A DNA stretch of 64,000 nucleotides, taken from assembly GCA_030789695.1 (NCBI GenBank), contig CM061141.1, positions 326,105,938-326,169,937 of the forward strand. The letters are read 5' to 3'. The notes beneath the pieces are model-generated. The model was not told the origin of the DNA. It worked only from the letters and a program-made list of their open reading frames with translations, and ran no database searches. Made by a program: the position numbers and the translations under genes. Below are positions 12,385 through 23,251 of this stretch, one piece after another; the stretch's first letter is position 1, and each line of letters opens with the position of its first letter. Origin of the DNA: Scilla litardierei. Lineage: Eukaryota; Streptophyta; Magnoliopsida; Asparagales; Asparagaceae.

Positions 12385-12765
12385 GAGGAGGGATCAAATG
12401 ACCCCCAAAAATAACCCCCAAAAATGACCCCCTATCAAAAATCCTATGCCCCCATTTTTTCCGGAAGATCCGAACCGTTCATCTTGATCTCCGCCCTCTA
12501 AATACCTGACCCATCAATTTTCAACCCGATCCGATGTGTTTTTCCCGTCCATCAACCATTCGCAAAAGTTCTGTTCAAGCGAAACCGTTAAATTTGGGTC
12601 GGATGGATGAACGGGCAAAACACATGGGATCGGGTTGAAAATTGGTGGGTCAGGTATTTAGAGGGTGGAGATTAAGATCAACGGTTCGGATCTTCCGAAA
12701 AAATAGGGGGCATAGGATTTTTGATAGGGGTTATTTTTGGGGGTCATTTGATCCCTACTCATATA

Positions 12766-12801
<36 letters not shown>

Positions 12802-13032
12802 TACAACAAAAATTATACATCAGCCAATAAAAGTATAGACCATCAGCAGGTCGGTGCACAGCATACACCACATGTCACAAAATATATCGAAGTGTATCAC
12901 AAAACATACATACACCAAAATGTATCACAAAAACATACAAAAAAAATACACATCCACCCATCTATCCTAACCCCACTCTCTCACAACAGATATATCGTCC
13001 AAATGCTCATGGGAGAGTCCTCCAACAAAAGC
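11660..13032. other. Noncoding 3' region of outer Copia, with microsatellites and a MITE
   Basis: Begins with the polypurine tract (11660-11673, minus strand). It holds a (GT)n run at about 12327-12374, a (TA)n stretch, a foldback element at 12384-12764 and a GTAT run at about 12774-12801. The open frames across the GT run are low-complexity and not genes. Confidence 0.85.
12384..12764. mobile_element. Foldback MITE with long terminal inverted repeats
   Basis: The ends are inverted: GGGATCAAATGACCCCC at about 12390 and GGGGGTCATTTGATCCC at about 12740. The inverted match continues with small differences for roughly 160 bp each side (for example the CGAACCGTT and AACGGTTCG words), leaving a short centre. 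It sits between (TA)n tracts, which hides the target duplication. No coding capacity. A Mutator-type or other foldback origin cannot be decided here. Confidence 0.75.
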
Positions 13033-14508
13033 TCAGGAGGCGGAGGCAGGATCAGCACCAACAGCAGGCTGTGCAGATGAAGTGATGGTCTCTGGATCGA
13101 CTGAAGTGTCCACCGAAGGGAGGGTGGCAGCAGGAGTGCTCTCGGGAGCACGAGTAGAAGAAGTGCCAACAGAAGTACCCTCGGGGGCACGAACTAGAGA
13201 AGCAGCAAGCTCCTCATCCTCAGCAGCATCCATAGCCTCCTCATCAGAAAGCGTAGGAGGAACCTCAATGCCCAGATGGTCACAGATGCGAGCAAGCATC
13301 TCCTCACATCGAGCACTACGAGCCTCCTGACGGCTCTGGGAAGCAGAAGAGTCAGGGCGTGAAGGCGGAGGAGGAGCATAAGGGGTAGTCCTCTGAACGT
13401 GACGCAATGCCGCAAGAGACTTCTTGACGGCAGTCGCGTTCAGGGGAGGACCCAACGGACGTTGATCATCGGGAGGGAGAGGAACGCCAAAGTGACGGAA
13501 GACAAGAGTCAGCAGACAAGGATATGGAATGTGAGCAGACTTGGTGGACTTCCTGATACACTCAAAGGAATCCATCTTGTCTAAGATAATGCGGGCCCAA
13601 TTAATCTCGCTCCCAGCAAATAGAGCGTAGATAAGCTTGAGGAAAGGCTGGGAGGGCAAGCTGGAGGAGCCGTACTTTGGGAGAAGACACGACTTCAGAA
13701 TGAGATTTATGACCCATGCATTAGGCTTGAATGATTTCGATGGAACACCAATCATGGCGGGAGGGATGACATGGAACATCTCAGCAAGAATGGACTGGTC
13801 AAGATCGTGGATATTATCCACAGAGATATCAGAAGGGAGCAGGCCAGAGGAGGAGACACCAAGCAACTGCCCTAAGATCTCTGCTGTGAGGACAATGGGT
13901 GTCCCCAAGACAGTGGTCTCAATGCAGTGTGTGTCATCATACTCACCCCGGACTCGATTGGCATAGAATAATTTGACGAGTTTGGGATATGGATGAGGAT
14001 TCGCCTTGGGATCATGGCGAAGATAATCTAGGAGGCCGCTATAGGAGAGGAGATCTGCGAGCTGAGGAAAATCAGAGAACTGAACAAAATGCTCGAGAAT
14101 CAACGGACAGTGCTCGATACGGTTGTATGCCGCAAGACACAACGGGTCATCGCGACACAACGAAATATCAACCCCACCCAAAGGCATGGGAGCCTTCCCC
14201 TTAGACGGACGAGAGGAAGTGCAAGGAGGAGGAGTAGGAGCCTTCTCGGTAGGCCCAGTCTCCGGGATATACTCATCGTCGGAGTCAGAGGGTGGTGTGG
14301 GAGCACGAAAGGGTCCAGGAGTCAAAGTCTTCTTCTTAGGCTGGGGCTTGGGTTTGGAAACGGCAGTCCTCTTCTTCTTGAGGGGAGGCGGGGAAGAGGA
14401 AGGACGAGTGGTTTTGGCACGACGTTTGGGAGGAGTAGGGTCGGTTGATGGCTCTACGGTCATGGAAGACAGAGCGGTAGGACGGATAGGGATGCGAGTT
14501 TTTGCCAT
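13033..14508 (-). CDS. Extra ORF downstream of pol (putative plant transposon protein-like)
   Basis: About 490 codons, intact, in the position where SIRE elements carry an envelope-like ORF. I chose the ATG at 14508 (Met-Ala-Lys-Thr-Arg); an upstream ATG at 14547 adds 13 residues. Residues 1-110 are Pro/Ser/Lys-rich and basic. The middle (about 120-360) is globular with a Leu-Val-Lys-Leu-Phe-Tyr-Ala-Asn motif, Thr-Pro-Ile-Val-Leu-Thr and Leu-Gly-Gln-Leu-Leu-Gly, which resembles the 'putative plant transposon protein' domain common in plant retroelements. The C-terminus is acidic and Ala/Ser-rich. I see no signal peptide or membrane segment, so an envelope role is not supported. Its own palindrome array and TATA-like box lie upstream (14800-15034). 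Confidence 0.75.
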   Translation of the reverse strand: MAKTRIPIRPTALSSMTVEPSTDPTPPKRRAKTTRPSSSPPPLKKKRTAVSKPKPQPKKKTLTPGPFRAPTPPSDSDDEYIPETGPTEKAPTPPPCTSSRPSKGKAPMPLGGVDISLCRDDPLCLAAYNRIEHCPLILEHFVQFSDFPQLADLLSYSGLLDYLRHDPKANPHPYPKLVKLFYANRVRGEYDDTHCIETTVLGTPIVLTAEILGQLLGVSSSGLLPSDISVDNIHDLDQSILAEMFHVIPPAMIGVPSKSFKPNAWVINLILKSCLLPKYGSSSLPSQPFLKLIYALFAGSEINWARIILDKMDSFECIRKSTKSAHIPYPCLLTLVFRHFGVPLPPDDQRPLGPPLNATAVKKSLAALRHVQRTTPYAPPPPSRPDSSASQSRQEARSARCEEMLARICDHLGIEVPPTLSDEEAMDAAEDEELAASLVRAPEGTSVGTSSTRAPESTPAATLPSVDTSVDPETITSSAQPAVGADPASAS

Positions 14509-14799
14509 GACATTGAGACGAGACAACACAATAACGCACGAGATCAAAGCGAAATCGAATGAAAAGAGAACCCTAATATGAACAAAATTGAACTAAATCG
14601 AACGAAATCTAGCCCTCAAAACTGAGAAAGTGAGAGGAGATATACCAAGGGGGCCCTAGGAAGGAGAAGGATCGACCGTCGGCGACAGACGGCGGCCGGA
14701 GACGGCGGAGCACGGCGGAGTGAGCTGAGGAGACGCCGGATAGGGTTTGAGGAAAGAGATATCGCACCGATTAGAATGAACTCTAATCGGTGCGGGGAG

Positions 14800-15034
14800 C
14801 TTTAAAATCGATTCAGCGATACAAAGACACAAATGCCCCTGCAAATCTAGTCGGTCTAAGGTCAAGAGCTGACCGACTAGAATGCAATCTAGTCGGTCGG
14901 CCGATGAGCTTGGACCGACTAAATGCAAACAGCAAGAGAGGCCTAAGTTAGGGCACAAACTAGTCGGTCTGAGTTCAATCACTAACCAACTAGCAGAGAA
15001 ACTAGTCGGTCGGCAAATGAACTTGGACCGACTA
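14800..15034 (-). promoter_or_regulatory. Internal palindrome array with TATA-like box upstream of the extra ORF
   Basis: Two palindromic units (14847-14921 and 14960-15034) of the same kind as in the LTRs, followed 38 bp downstream on the minus strand by TTTTAAAG (14800-14808) and then a leader of about 290 bp to the ORF start. The layout copies the LTR promoter, so this is probably a second promoter for the extra ORF. That is inference; no transcript is available. Confidence 0.6.
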
Positions 15035-15261
15035 AAAGAGTCCAAAAATTTGAAAATCTGAAATTTTGAGTTCTCTCCAACGAACACTTGGACGAAACAT
15101 CGAAACATTCTCATACACCCTTATTCTACCCCATAAATACCAGAAAATCTTAAATCCGACGTGCAAATCGAAAATCCAATCACAAATCCAGACTATCACA
15201 ACAAATCTAGCATGAGCATATAAATATTATTAACATGCAGGATTATCGAAAAATATGAATC

Positions 15262-18200
15262 CTAAATCTCGGATTCACCCATAATTCCCAATTCTCGACG
15301 TAACCGCACAAAGGAATCTTCCTTGAGTGGTTTCGTGAAAATATCGACGATTTGCTTCTGGGTTTCAACGTACACTAAAATGATGTCCTTTTTAGCAACA
15401 TGATCATCTAGGAAATGGTGACGGACATCTATGTGTTTGGTACGGGAGTGGTGTACCGGATTCTTAGAGAGACATATTGCACTTAGGTTGTCCACCATGA
15501 TGGGGCAAGTATCACAGTTTATACCGAAGTCTTTAAGTGTGTGTCTCATCCAAAGAACATGTGCACATGCAGCACCGGCGGAAATATATTCCGCCTCGGT
15601 GGTTGAGAGTGATACAGAATTCTGCTTCTTGGAAAACCGAGAGACAAGAGAATTTCCTATAAAATGGCAAGTGCCACTAGTACTCTTCCTGTCGGATTTG
15701 CATCCAGCATAATCTGCGTCACTATATGAGATTAACTCATATGTGCTAGACTTTGGATAGAATAATCTGTAGTCAGGTGTGTAACTTAAATAACGGAAAA
15801 TACGTTTAACCGCTATTAAGTGTGATTCCTTAGGTTGTGACTGATACCGAGCACAAACACATACGTCGAACATTATATTGGGCCTACTGCCAGTAAGATA
15901 TAATAAACTACCTATCATACCTCGATATAGACGAATGTATACATCTTTACCGCCCGTATCTTTATCAAGATGTGTAGTAGTGCTCATTGGAGTCTTCTTG
16001 CCAGAAGCATTCTCCATTCTAAATCGCTTTAGCAACTCCACCGTGTACTTAGTTTGGTGGATGAAGATTCCGTAGTGCATTTGGCGAATTTGGAGTCCTA
16101 AGAAATATTTGAGCTCACCCATGTGGCTCATCTCAAATTGGTCCTTCATGACATTAGAAAACTCTTCGCAAAGAGTGAAGTTAGTAGCACCAAAAATGAT
16201 ATCATCGACATAAATTTGAACTAAAATAATATCATGATTCGTATACTTAACAAAAAGCGTTGAATCAACTTCACCCATTTTGAAACCCAAATCCAAAAGA
16301 AAGTTCTTTAGGCGGTCATACCAAGCTCTAGGAGCTTATCTCAAACCATAAAGTGTTTTCTTAAGTTTGAAAACGTGATTTGGAAATTCTTCATTTATAA
16401 AACCCGGAGGTTGAGAAACTTAAACTTTCTCAACGACATCTCCGTTTAAAAACGCACTTTTTACATCCATTTGAAAGAGTCTGAAATCTTTATGGCATGC
16501 AAATGATAATAACAACCTAATAGATTCTAATCTAGCTATAGGTGCGAAAGATTCCTCGAAATCTATACCTTCCTCTTGCCTGTAGCCTTGAGCAACTAAC
16601 CGAGCTTTGTTCCGGACGACATTTTGGTTCTCGTCGGTCTTGTTCTTGAAAATCCACTTCGTTCCTATAACGGTGTGGTTCTTCAAAGGCAATGGAACTA
16701 GCTCCCAGACCTCATTCCTCTCAAACTGAATGAGTTCCTCTTCCATGGCTAGGATTCAAGAACTATCTTTGCACGCCTCGTTGATACTCTTTGGTTCTAC
16801 TGAAGAGGCAAAGGCACAATAAGCGAAGAAGTTGACTTAAGATCTCGTCTTGACACTATCTAGTATGTTGCCAATGACTTGCTCATGGGGATGGTCACGA
16901 ACTGTATGAAGCCGTTTGGGAACTCCCTGATCACTAGGAACATTCTCAAAAGAATCATCTGTAGGGTTAGTATCAACAGAATCAATAGAATTAGAATTAC
17001 CAAAAGAGTCACATACAACTTCCATAGAATCATCATCATTGATAATTCTAGGAGGGACAAAATTTTCATTGAATGAAACATGAAGAGATTTCTCGATCGT
17101 TGATGTTCTTTTGTTGTATATCTGGTAGGCTTTGCTACGGGAGGAATATCCAACAAATATCCCCTCATCGGATCTTGGATCAAATTTGTCCAAACTACCA
17201 TACGTGTTTTTGATAAAACATTTTGCACCAAAAACTCTAAAATGTTTAACTTGAGGCAACCTACCAAACAACAATTCATAACAAGTTTGTTTGGTACCGG
17301 GCCTCAAGAGTATCATATTAAACACATAGCATGCGGTATGTACCGCTTTTGTCCAAAATTGATGGCCAAGTTGGCTATCATCAAGCATCGTGCGAGCACA
17401 TTCCAGTAGCGTCCTATTCTTTCTCTCAACAACACCATTTTGAGGAGATGCGCGAGGGAAAGAAAAGGTGCGAGTAATACCAACTTCGTCACAGAAATTT
17501 GAGAAAGACTCATTCTTAAATTCCCCTCCATGATCACTACGAATAGTGACAATGGTGGTTCCAATGAGATTTTGTACTTTCTTAACAAATACTGTGAAGT
17601 TTTCAAATGCATCATTTTTATTAGTTAAAGAAAATACCCAAGTAAATCTAGAAAATTCATCAACGATGACAAGTCCATATCGAGCATTCCCTAATGAAGC
17701 AACTCTAGTTGGCCCAAAAAGATCTAGATGTAAAATCTCTAGAGGCCGTTTAGAGGATATGCTCTTCTTAGGTTTGAATGACGATTTTGGAAGTTTGCCT
17801 CGTTGACACGAGTCACAAATGCTTTTCTTTTGAAAAGTAAGCTTGGGAAATCCTTTTATAGAGTTTAACTTGGATAGTTTGAAAAGTGTTCCAAAGTTCA
17901 CATGACCAAAATGTCGATGCCATAAGTGTTGTTCACTTGTGTTGGTAATGAGACATTTTTCATGTGATTTTGGAATATCTAGGATATATATATCCTTATG
18001 GCGTGTGCCAGAAAACAACACATTATTATTATCTTTACTCAAAATATGACACATTCCTTTCGCAAAGCTAACTTTGTAACCCTTGTCACAAAGTTGGCTT
18101 ATTGAAATAAGATTGTGATTTAAGCCTTTAACAAGGTAAACATCACTTATAAGTGGTTTAGAGGGGTTACCAACTTTTCCAACACCGATGATGGTTCCGC

Positions 18201-18350
18201 TCTCGTTGCCTCCAAAGACCACTCGGTTCCCATTTTCAATGGGCACTCCGGAAAGCAATTGAGCTTCACCCATCATGTGTTTTGAGCACCCGCTATCAAG
18301 TATCCACCCATCATTGGAGCTAAATTTTGATTTGTTGCTCCTTTTCTTTT
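15262..18350 (-). pseudogene. pol: Copia pol: protease, integrase, RT and RNase H (outer element)
   Basis: One reading frame throughout. Protease Asp-Ser-Gly at about 18290; integrase with the His-His/Cys-Cys finger (HRHFGH, CDSC near 17800-17930) and the catalytic Asp..Asp..Glu core (LDLFGP, RSDHGGEF, NGVVERKNR); RT with [10 protein letters not shown] and the YVDD catalytic motif near 16210; RNase H with SDADYAG, TEAEY and the C-terminal HHFLDDHV. The frame is closed by four stops at 16837-16839, 16756-16758, 16420-16422 and 16336-16338. At least three look like single transitions of CAA or TGG codons. The enzyme set was once complete; this copy is dead. It shares no continuous frame with gag. 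Confidence 0.92.
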
Positions 18351-18415
18351 TCTTGAGTACCTGACGATAAAAAAATATCGTATCATGGTACCCAAGGTCA
18401 TTGGATCATAAGAGA

Positions 18416-19132
18416 TTAGACCTTTGGAAGCCAAGTCCAATTGGACTTAGACTTCCCAACATAATCATCATTGTGCACTACATTCATGAAATAAGAATTA
18501 ATGTATGCTTGTTTTTCATGCATGCTTGTGTCCTTCGGGCCCCAAATAGTGAATTTCTTGGGAGCCCTATTCCTATTGGGAGCATGCACATGTGGTTGAT
18601 TTCTATGTGATGCATGGGGCCTACGAGGAAGTGGCCTAGGGAATGCATGACGTGGATAAGCATACGACACATGATGAAATGGTGGTGGCGACATATAATA
18701 TGGTGCATGATGGTAATCATTCATATAGTAGTGATGTGGTTGAACATATGCATGTGGAGGAACACGTGCGTGAGTGTGTCTCACTTGGTGTACACGTGCT
18801 CGTGGACGTGGAGCATAGAAATCATCATACGTGTGAACATGTGGAGTAGGAGGTGTATTCCTACGTGGCATAGTATTGGTGTACATAAATGCATGACCCT
18901 TCTTTGGAGGTCTACCCAAAGTGGGTTTCTTTCCAAACGGGGGTGTGTACCTAGTGGAAGCACCATTGGTAGATGAACTACCCATGGGGTGTTTACTCCC
19001 ACTAGTTGAGGCATCGAAAGTTGGCCTTACAAAGGTGGTGGAAGATTTGGATGAATTTTCCTTTTTATACCCCAAGCCAATACGATGATTGGCCGGAAGT
19101 AAGTCATTTAGGATATTATCCAAATGGTCCTT
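18416..19132 (-). pseudogene. Outer Copia gag, C-terminal piece
   Basis: About 235 codons, His/Pro/Arg-rich, ending TWLPKV at 18416. It is the counterpart of 3705-4221 and longer. It joins 22154 once the solo LTR 19138-22148 is removed. A stop and frame change separate it from the protease start about 100 bp downstream, so gag and pol were probably not one simple frame. Confidence 0.85.
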
Positions 19133-21676
19133 GCCTTTGTAACGGCCAGTATTTTTTTAGGCGAGTTTTCGATTGTGCGTGCCAGTATTTTACTTCTGTT
19201 ATCCAGTTAACTTTTCGTCCGTAAGTGTCGACGCGAGCGCGTCACTGTTTTCGTTTTACCGTGTCGTCATTATTTACCATCAAGTTTTAACTAAAATAAT
19301 TTAGCTTAATTATTCTGCTAATTACAATTTACTAATTACAAAATCTTAATTACTTTAATTAATTTCACTAATTACTTTTTTCATTTTTAATGATGACTAC
19401 TTAAACTTACTTAATGACGTTAATTACGTTTTTTACCTCTCCTCTGCAAAACGACAACACACACGTTGCATTATCAGATCCATTCCCTAAAATTTTTTTC
19501 AAACTTCGCATTCTTTTCGTTTGGGCAAAACAACATGTCTCTACAAATGCCTTGGTCTAAAGTTGCATCAACTTCCATCTTAATCTAATTAAGATGGGTT
19601 GACGAATGAAAGCGTTCTGTCTCCCTGCTCATCTTCTTAAGCCGACGGTCTCTCCCTGATGGACGAACCCTGAAAATCATTCCACAAAACAGAAACAAAT
19701 TCATCCCAAATCATTTTTCCCAAACAGCAAGAGAGGAGATCTGAAAATCGATTTCAGATTCAAACCCCAAAATCAAACATTTCAGATTCTTTCCCAAAAC
19801 CAGAATCAAACCGAAACCCATATCAATTCCCAAACAATTTTAGAACCCATTTAGCCATCCAACAAACCAATTCATCAAATCTCCCAACCAAAAATTCTGA
19901 AATTAAAAAAAAAGAGAGGAAAACACCCAAATCTGAAACAGACTTCAGATCTATACAATTTCAGATACAAAATCAGACCCTCACCTTCAGATCTTCATCT
20001 CCTCCTTCCCGCAGCCCTAACCTCCTCCCCTTTGGCCGCATCCCCTCACCCACTCCTGGCCGCCGCCGCCCGCGTCGTGAGAAGCCGCCGCCGCCTGCGC
20101 CTGGGAGCCGCTCCACCGCCGCCCACGCCGTGAGAAGCCGCCGCCGCCTGCGCCCGGAAAGCCGCCGTACGCCGGAGCCGGCCCCCCTTCCGCGCGTGCG
20201 TCGCTTCTCTTTCCTATGCGTAAGTCCTCCCTTTGCGATTGTATGTTGCCATGAAAAGTTAAAACGAAATATAAAAAAAATGAATAAGAAAGAGACAGAG
20301 GCTGAGGAAGTATAAGAAAGAAATGAGAAAGAAATAGACAGAGAAGAGGTCTGAGAATGTAAAGAAGGGTTAATAGTAAAGAAAGAATGCAATAAAAATA
20401 GTAAAGAGACAACCTGTACAAAGAGAGTCAGAGAGAAATTATTAAGAATGATAATATAGAGGGTAAGTTGACAGCCTTACCATGGTGTTATAATAAATAA
20501 ATAAATAGAGATAAGAGAGACAGAGGGACATATAGTAGGAGAGTATTAAAATGAATTGAGGATGACAGCCTTTGTTTTATTAATAAAATGAAATATTAGA
20601 TATGTTTTATAATATAAGTTGTAGTAGGTAAAATTTCTATGTGACCGTACTCTTTTGATAACATCGCAATTAGCTTAGTGAAATTAACTAATGGGTTAGT
20701 TAGTGTTAATTTAACTTTAGATGATAATTTGTTAAGTAATTTCAACTAACTAGTAATTGTAAATAATGTTAGGGTAATATTAAAAATCCGAATAAAATAA
20801 AGCGTATCATGTTAGTGTAACACCATATTAACATCACCCTAGTCAGTGAACCCAATAAAATTAGCCGGACCCAGTTTAGGGATTAACTCGATATTTTGAT
20901 TATCTCACAATAAAATCTAATTCGGTGATTTGTTTAACCAAAACAGAGAATCGGACGTGTCAATACGTAGTACCCGTCCAGACGAACCTACGACAACCAA
21001 TACCACCGGAAACAGGCAAGTGATACTTGCCAGTAATTATTTAGGCCATGTTCTAGGCCAATTTGTGTACTAGCGTAAAAGAGACTAGGCGATGAAATGA
21101 TAGTCGCCTAGACGCCCTAACTAGATCTAGCTTGACAACGAAGCTAGATCCGACACCTTTACCATGCTATCATTTCATGCTGTCATGACACGTTTACTTT
21201 CAATTAACTGTACGCACTTTAACTGCTCATCACCATGTCATGTCATGCATCAAATTGTTCTATCGTGATTGTGTAGCACACGCTACAATAATTGTAACTA
21301 TTGAGGCTAGGCACCTGCTTTGCGGGCACAACCCTATGCCAATAACACTTCCTGGCTCGTGATCCAGAAGATGGGCGCCAGTCCATATACACGTGGAGGG
21401 GTAGGGTTAAACGATCGCTTGAGCGTAGAAGTGAGCCCGTACAGCCACTTCAGCCAAAAGACGGAAACTCTGTGCACAAAGTGATAAATCAGTGATTCGT
21501 GAATCGTGAAATAGTGAATTGTAGCTTTCTGCTACGACGTGCTTGATTATTATTATCTTCATTTGATTGTTGCACTCTTTTAATGTCATGTCATATCATC
21601 ATGTTAGAACTGCTAGTTGCATTATTTTATTTGTATCCTTGCACAAAAGTCCTCCGCCTTTCTTGGGAGACTTTTG

Positions 21677-21715
21677 CTGACATGTGCCCTTTTCTCTTTG
21701 GGTGTCACATGTCAG
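21677..21715 (+). other. Hairpin over the start of the acidic ORF (family b)
   Basis: CTGACATGTG (21677-21686) pairs perfectly with CACATGTCAG (21706-21715), with an inner CCC/GGG pair. The ATG of the acidic ORF lies in the 3' strand. Counterparts: 33540-33580, 40794-40834, 47947-47984. Confidence 0.7.
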
Positions 21716-21861
21716 ACTTTGAGACAGAGCAGGTAACAGAGGACGAGCAGCTCGTTGACGCTGAGTTTGAGGTCCCTGCAGAGACTGAGTTCGAGGACAC
21801 TGGTGACCAGTCCAGACTCGTTTTCTCCACTTGGTTATTACCTTTCCGTAGTTGCTGTTAG
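21709..21861 (+). CDS. LTR-borne small acidic ORF (family b)
   Basis: About 50 codons, very rich in Glu and Asp, with DTGDQS near residue 37. Families c and d stop right after DQS; here the stop is lost and the frame runs on 14 codons. The start ATG is in the hairpin. No known domain. Because it lies in an LTR it would be read early in the element's RNA leader, or as a spliced exon after CAG. Confidence 0.5.
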   Translation: MSDFETEQVTEDEQLVDAEFEVPAETEFEDTGDQSRLVFSTWLLPFRSCC

Positions 21862-22153
21862 GTTTCGGTGCGTAGCACCTATCTCTCGTTGTTTTGTTTG
21901 GCCATGCTTTAGGACTATTGTTCAGACTTGTACTTTTGTGACTATTCTGTGATGTTGTAATATTTGTTGGATGTTGGTGGTGGATGTTCTTTTATCTGCT
22001 TTATTATTGTTGTTGTTTCGTCGCAATGCAAGGACCTGCTACTTTTCGAAATTTTTACAGACGCTTATCAGACTGCAGCTTCACAGCTCCACGTCTGAGC
22101 GGACCTCCTCACGTCTCGCCTTCCATATTAGGGAAGCGGGGCGTGACAGCCTT

Positions 22154-23251
22154 TGTTGATTTTGTTAATTCGGCCTAATGTGGACTCATACTTCTCGGTG
22201 AGAGAAAGTATTGAGGTATCCAAAGTGGACACTTGAGGTGTGAGTACACAAACATGAGACTTGAGATTCTCATTCTCAATACTCAAAGTTGAGTTTCGAG
22301 AAATCAAATCTGCTCTCTCGCGTTCATCCAAATTCTCAATGTGAACATGCTCAAGTTGAGATTTGAGATTTACAATCTCATTTCTCAAGCCTTCAACAAC
22401 GGTGTCGTTGTTGATGATGATAGGCTTAGGTGAGGTTTGGAAACTAGTTAGCTCATCTTTAATCTTAGAATATCTATTTACCAATTTAGTATACTTAGAC
22501 CAAATTTGTTCGTTAGCTAATCTAAGTTCATCCATAGTTACCTCTTCGCCTTCATCCTCGCTTTCATCGGAAGAGATCTCTTGATCATGTTCCTCTCTTG
22601 CCATGAAACACATGTGTGCTTGCTCCACTTGTTCATCATCCGAATCTCCACTTGAGGAGTCATCCTCGGAGTCGGTGAATGTGCCGACAAGCCCTTCCTT
22701 GTACCCTTTCTTGTACTTTCGCGACTTGTCGAACTTTGGTGCCTTCCACTTCTCCTTTTGTTCGTTGAGAGGACAATCCGCCTTGATGTGTCTTGGCTTG
22801 TTGCATTTAAAACACAAATGAGCGGAGGCATTAGTCGAACTAAATTTTGATTTATTCTTGAAGTTACCTTTTCGGAAGAATCGGTTGAGCTTCTTTGTCA
22901 TAAGGGTAATGGATTCTATGTCCAACTCGTCTTCCGATTCTTCACCATCGATAGATGTAGAAGGAGCGGCCTTGAAAGTAATTGCCTTTTTCTTTGGCTC
23001 TTCTTGCTTCAAGAACGACTTCATCTTATCCTGCATATTTATCTTACTGTCCTTCCGTACCTCATGCGACATTAAGGTACCCATTAGTTGAACCACAGTA
23101 TATTTATTCATATCGTTACCTTCCTCGATAGCGTAGGTATGCTTTTTCCAACTCGAAGGAAGTCCGTCAATAATCTTCGCGACTTTCTCCTTTTGGGTAT
23201 AGTTCTTCCCAAGAGCTTCCAACTCGTTGGTTATATCCACGAAGCGAGCAT
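22154..23251 (-). pseudogene. Outer Copia gag, central piece
   Basis: Central gag: IDGLP motif, acidic linker, zinc knuckle CFKCNKPRHIKADC (the usual Gly before His is Arg), Lys-rich stretch, Ser/Asp/Glu-rich region and a predicted coiled coil. No stop in this piece. It is cut at 23251 by the plus-strand Tekay element and at 22153 by the solo LTR. Confidence 0.9.

Larger units (their letters stand above)
19138..22148 (+). repeat. Solo Gypsy LTR, 3.0 kb, in outer Copia gag
   Basis: TGTAACGG...GCGTGACA flanked by GCCTT (19133-19137 and 22149-22153). No internal region. It contains a GC-rich block (about 20035-20220) ending at a GTAAGT donor, AT-rich intron-like DNA, and a hairpin with an acidic ORF at 21677-21861. 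Its ends match the Tekay LTRs at 23252 and 33102, so it is a related family. Confidence 0.9.

Noticed and set aside
11953..12414. 153-codon plus-strand frame
   Set aside because: It runs through the GT microsatellite and opposes the Copia orientation; the sequence is low-complexity.
13033..14508. Envelope protein
   Set aside because: The position after pol suggests it, but there is no signal peptide, membrane anchor or cleavage motif, so I left it as a transposon-type protein of unknown role.
13082..14581. Plus-strand frames opposite the extra Copia ORF
   Set aside because: They are antisense shadows of the intact minus-strand ORF, which has family-like motifs.
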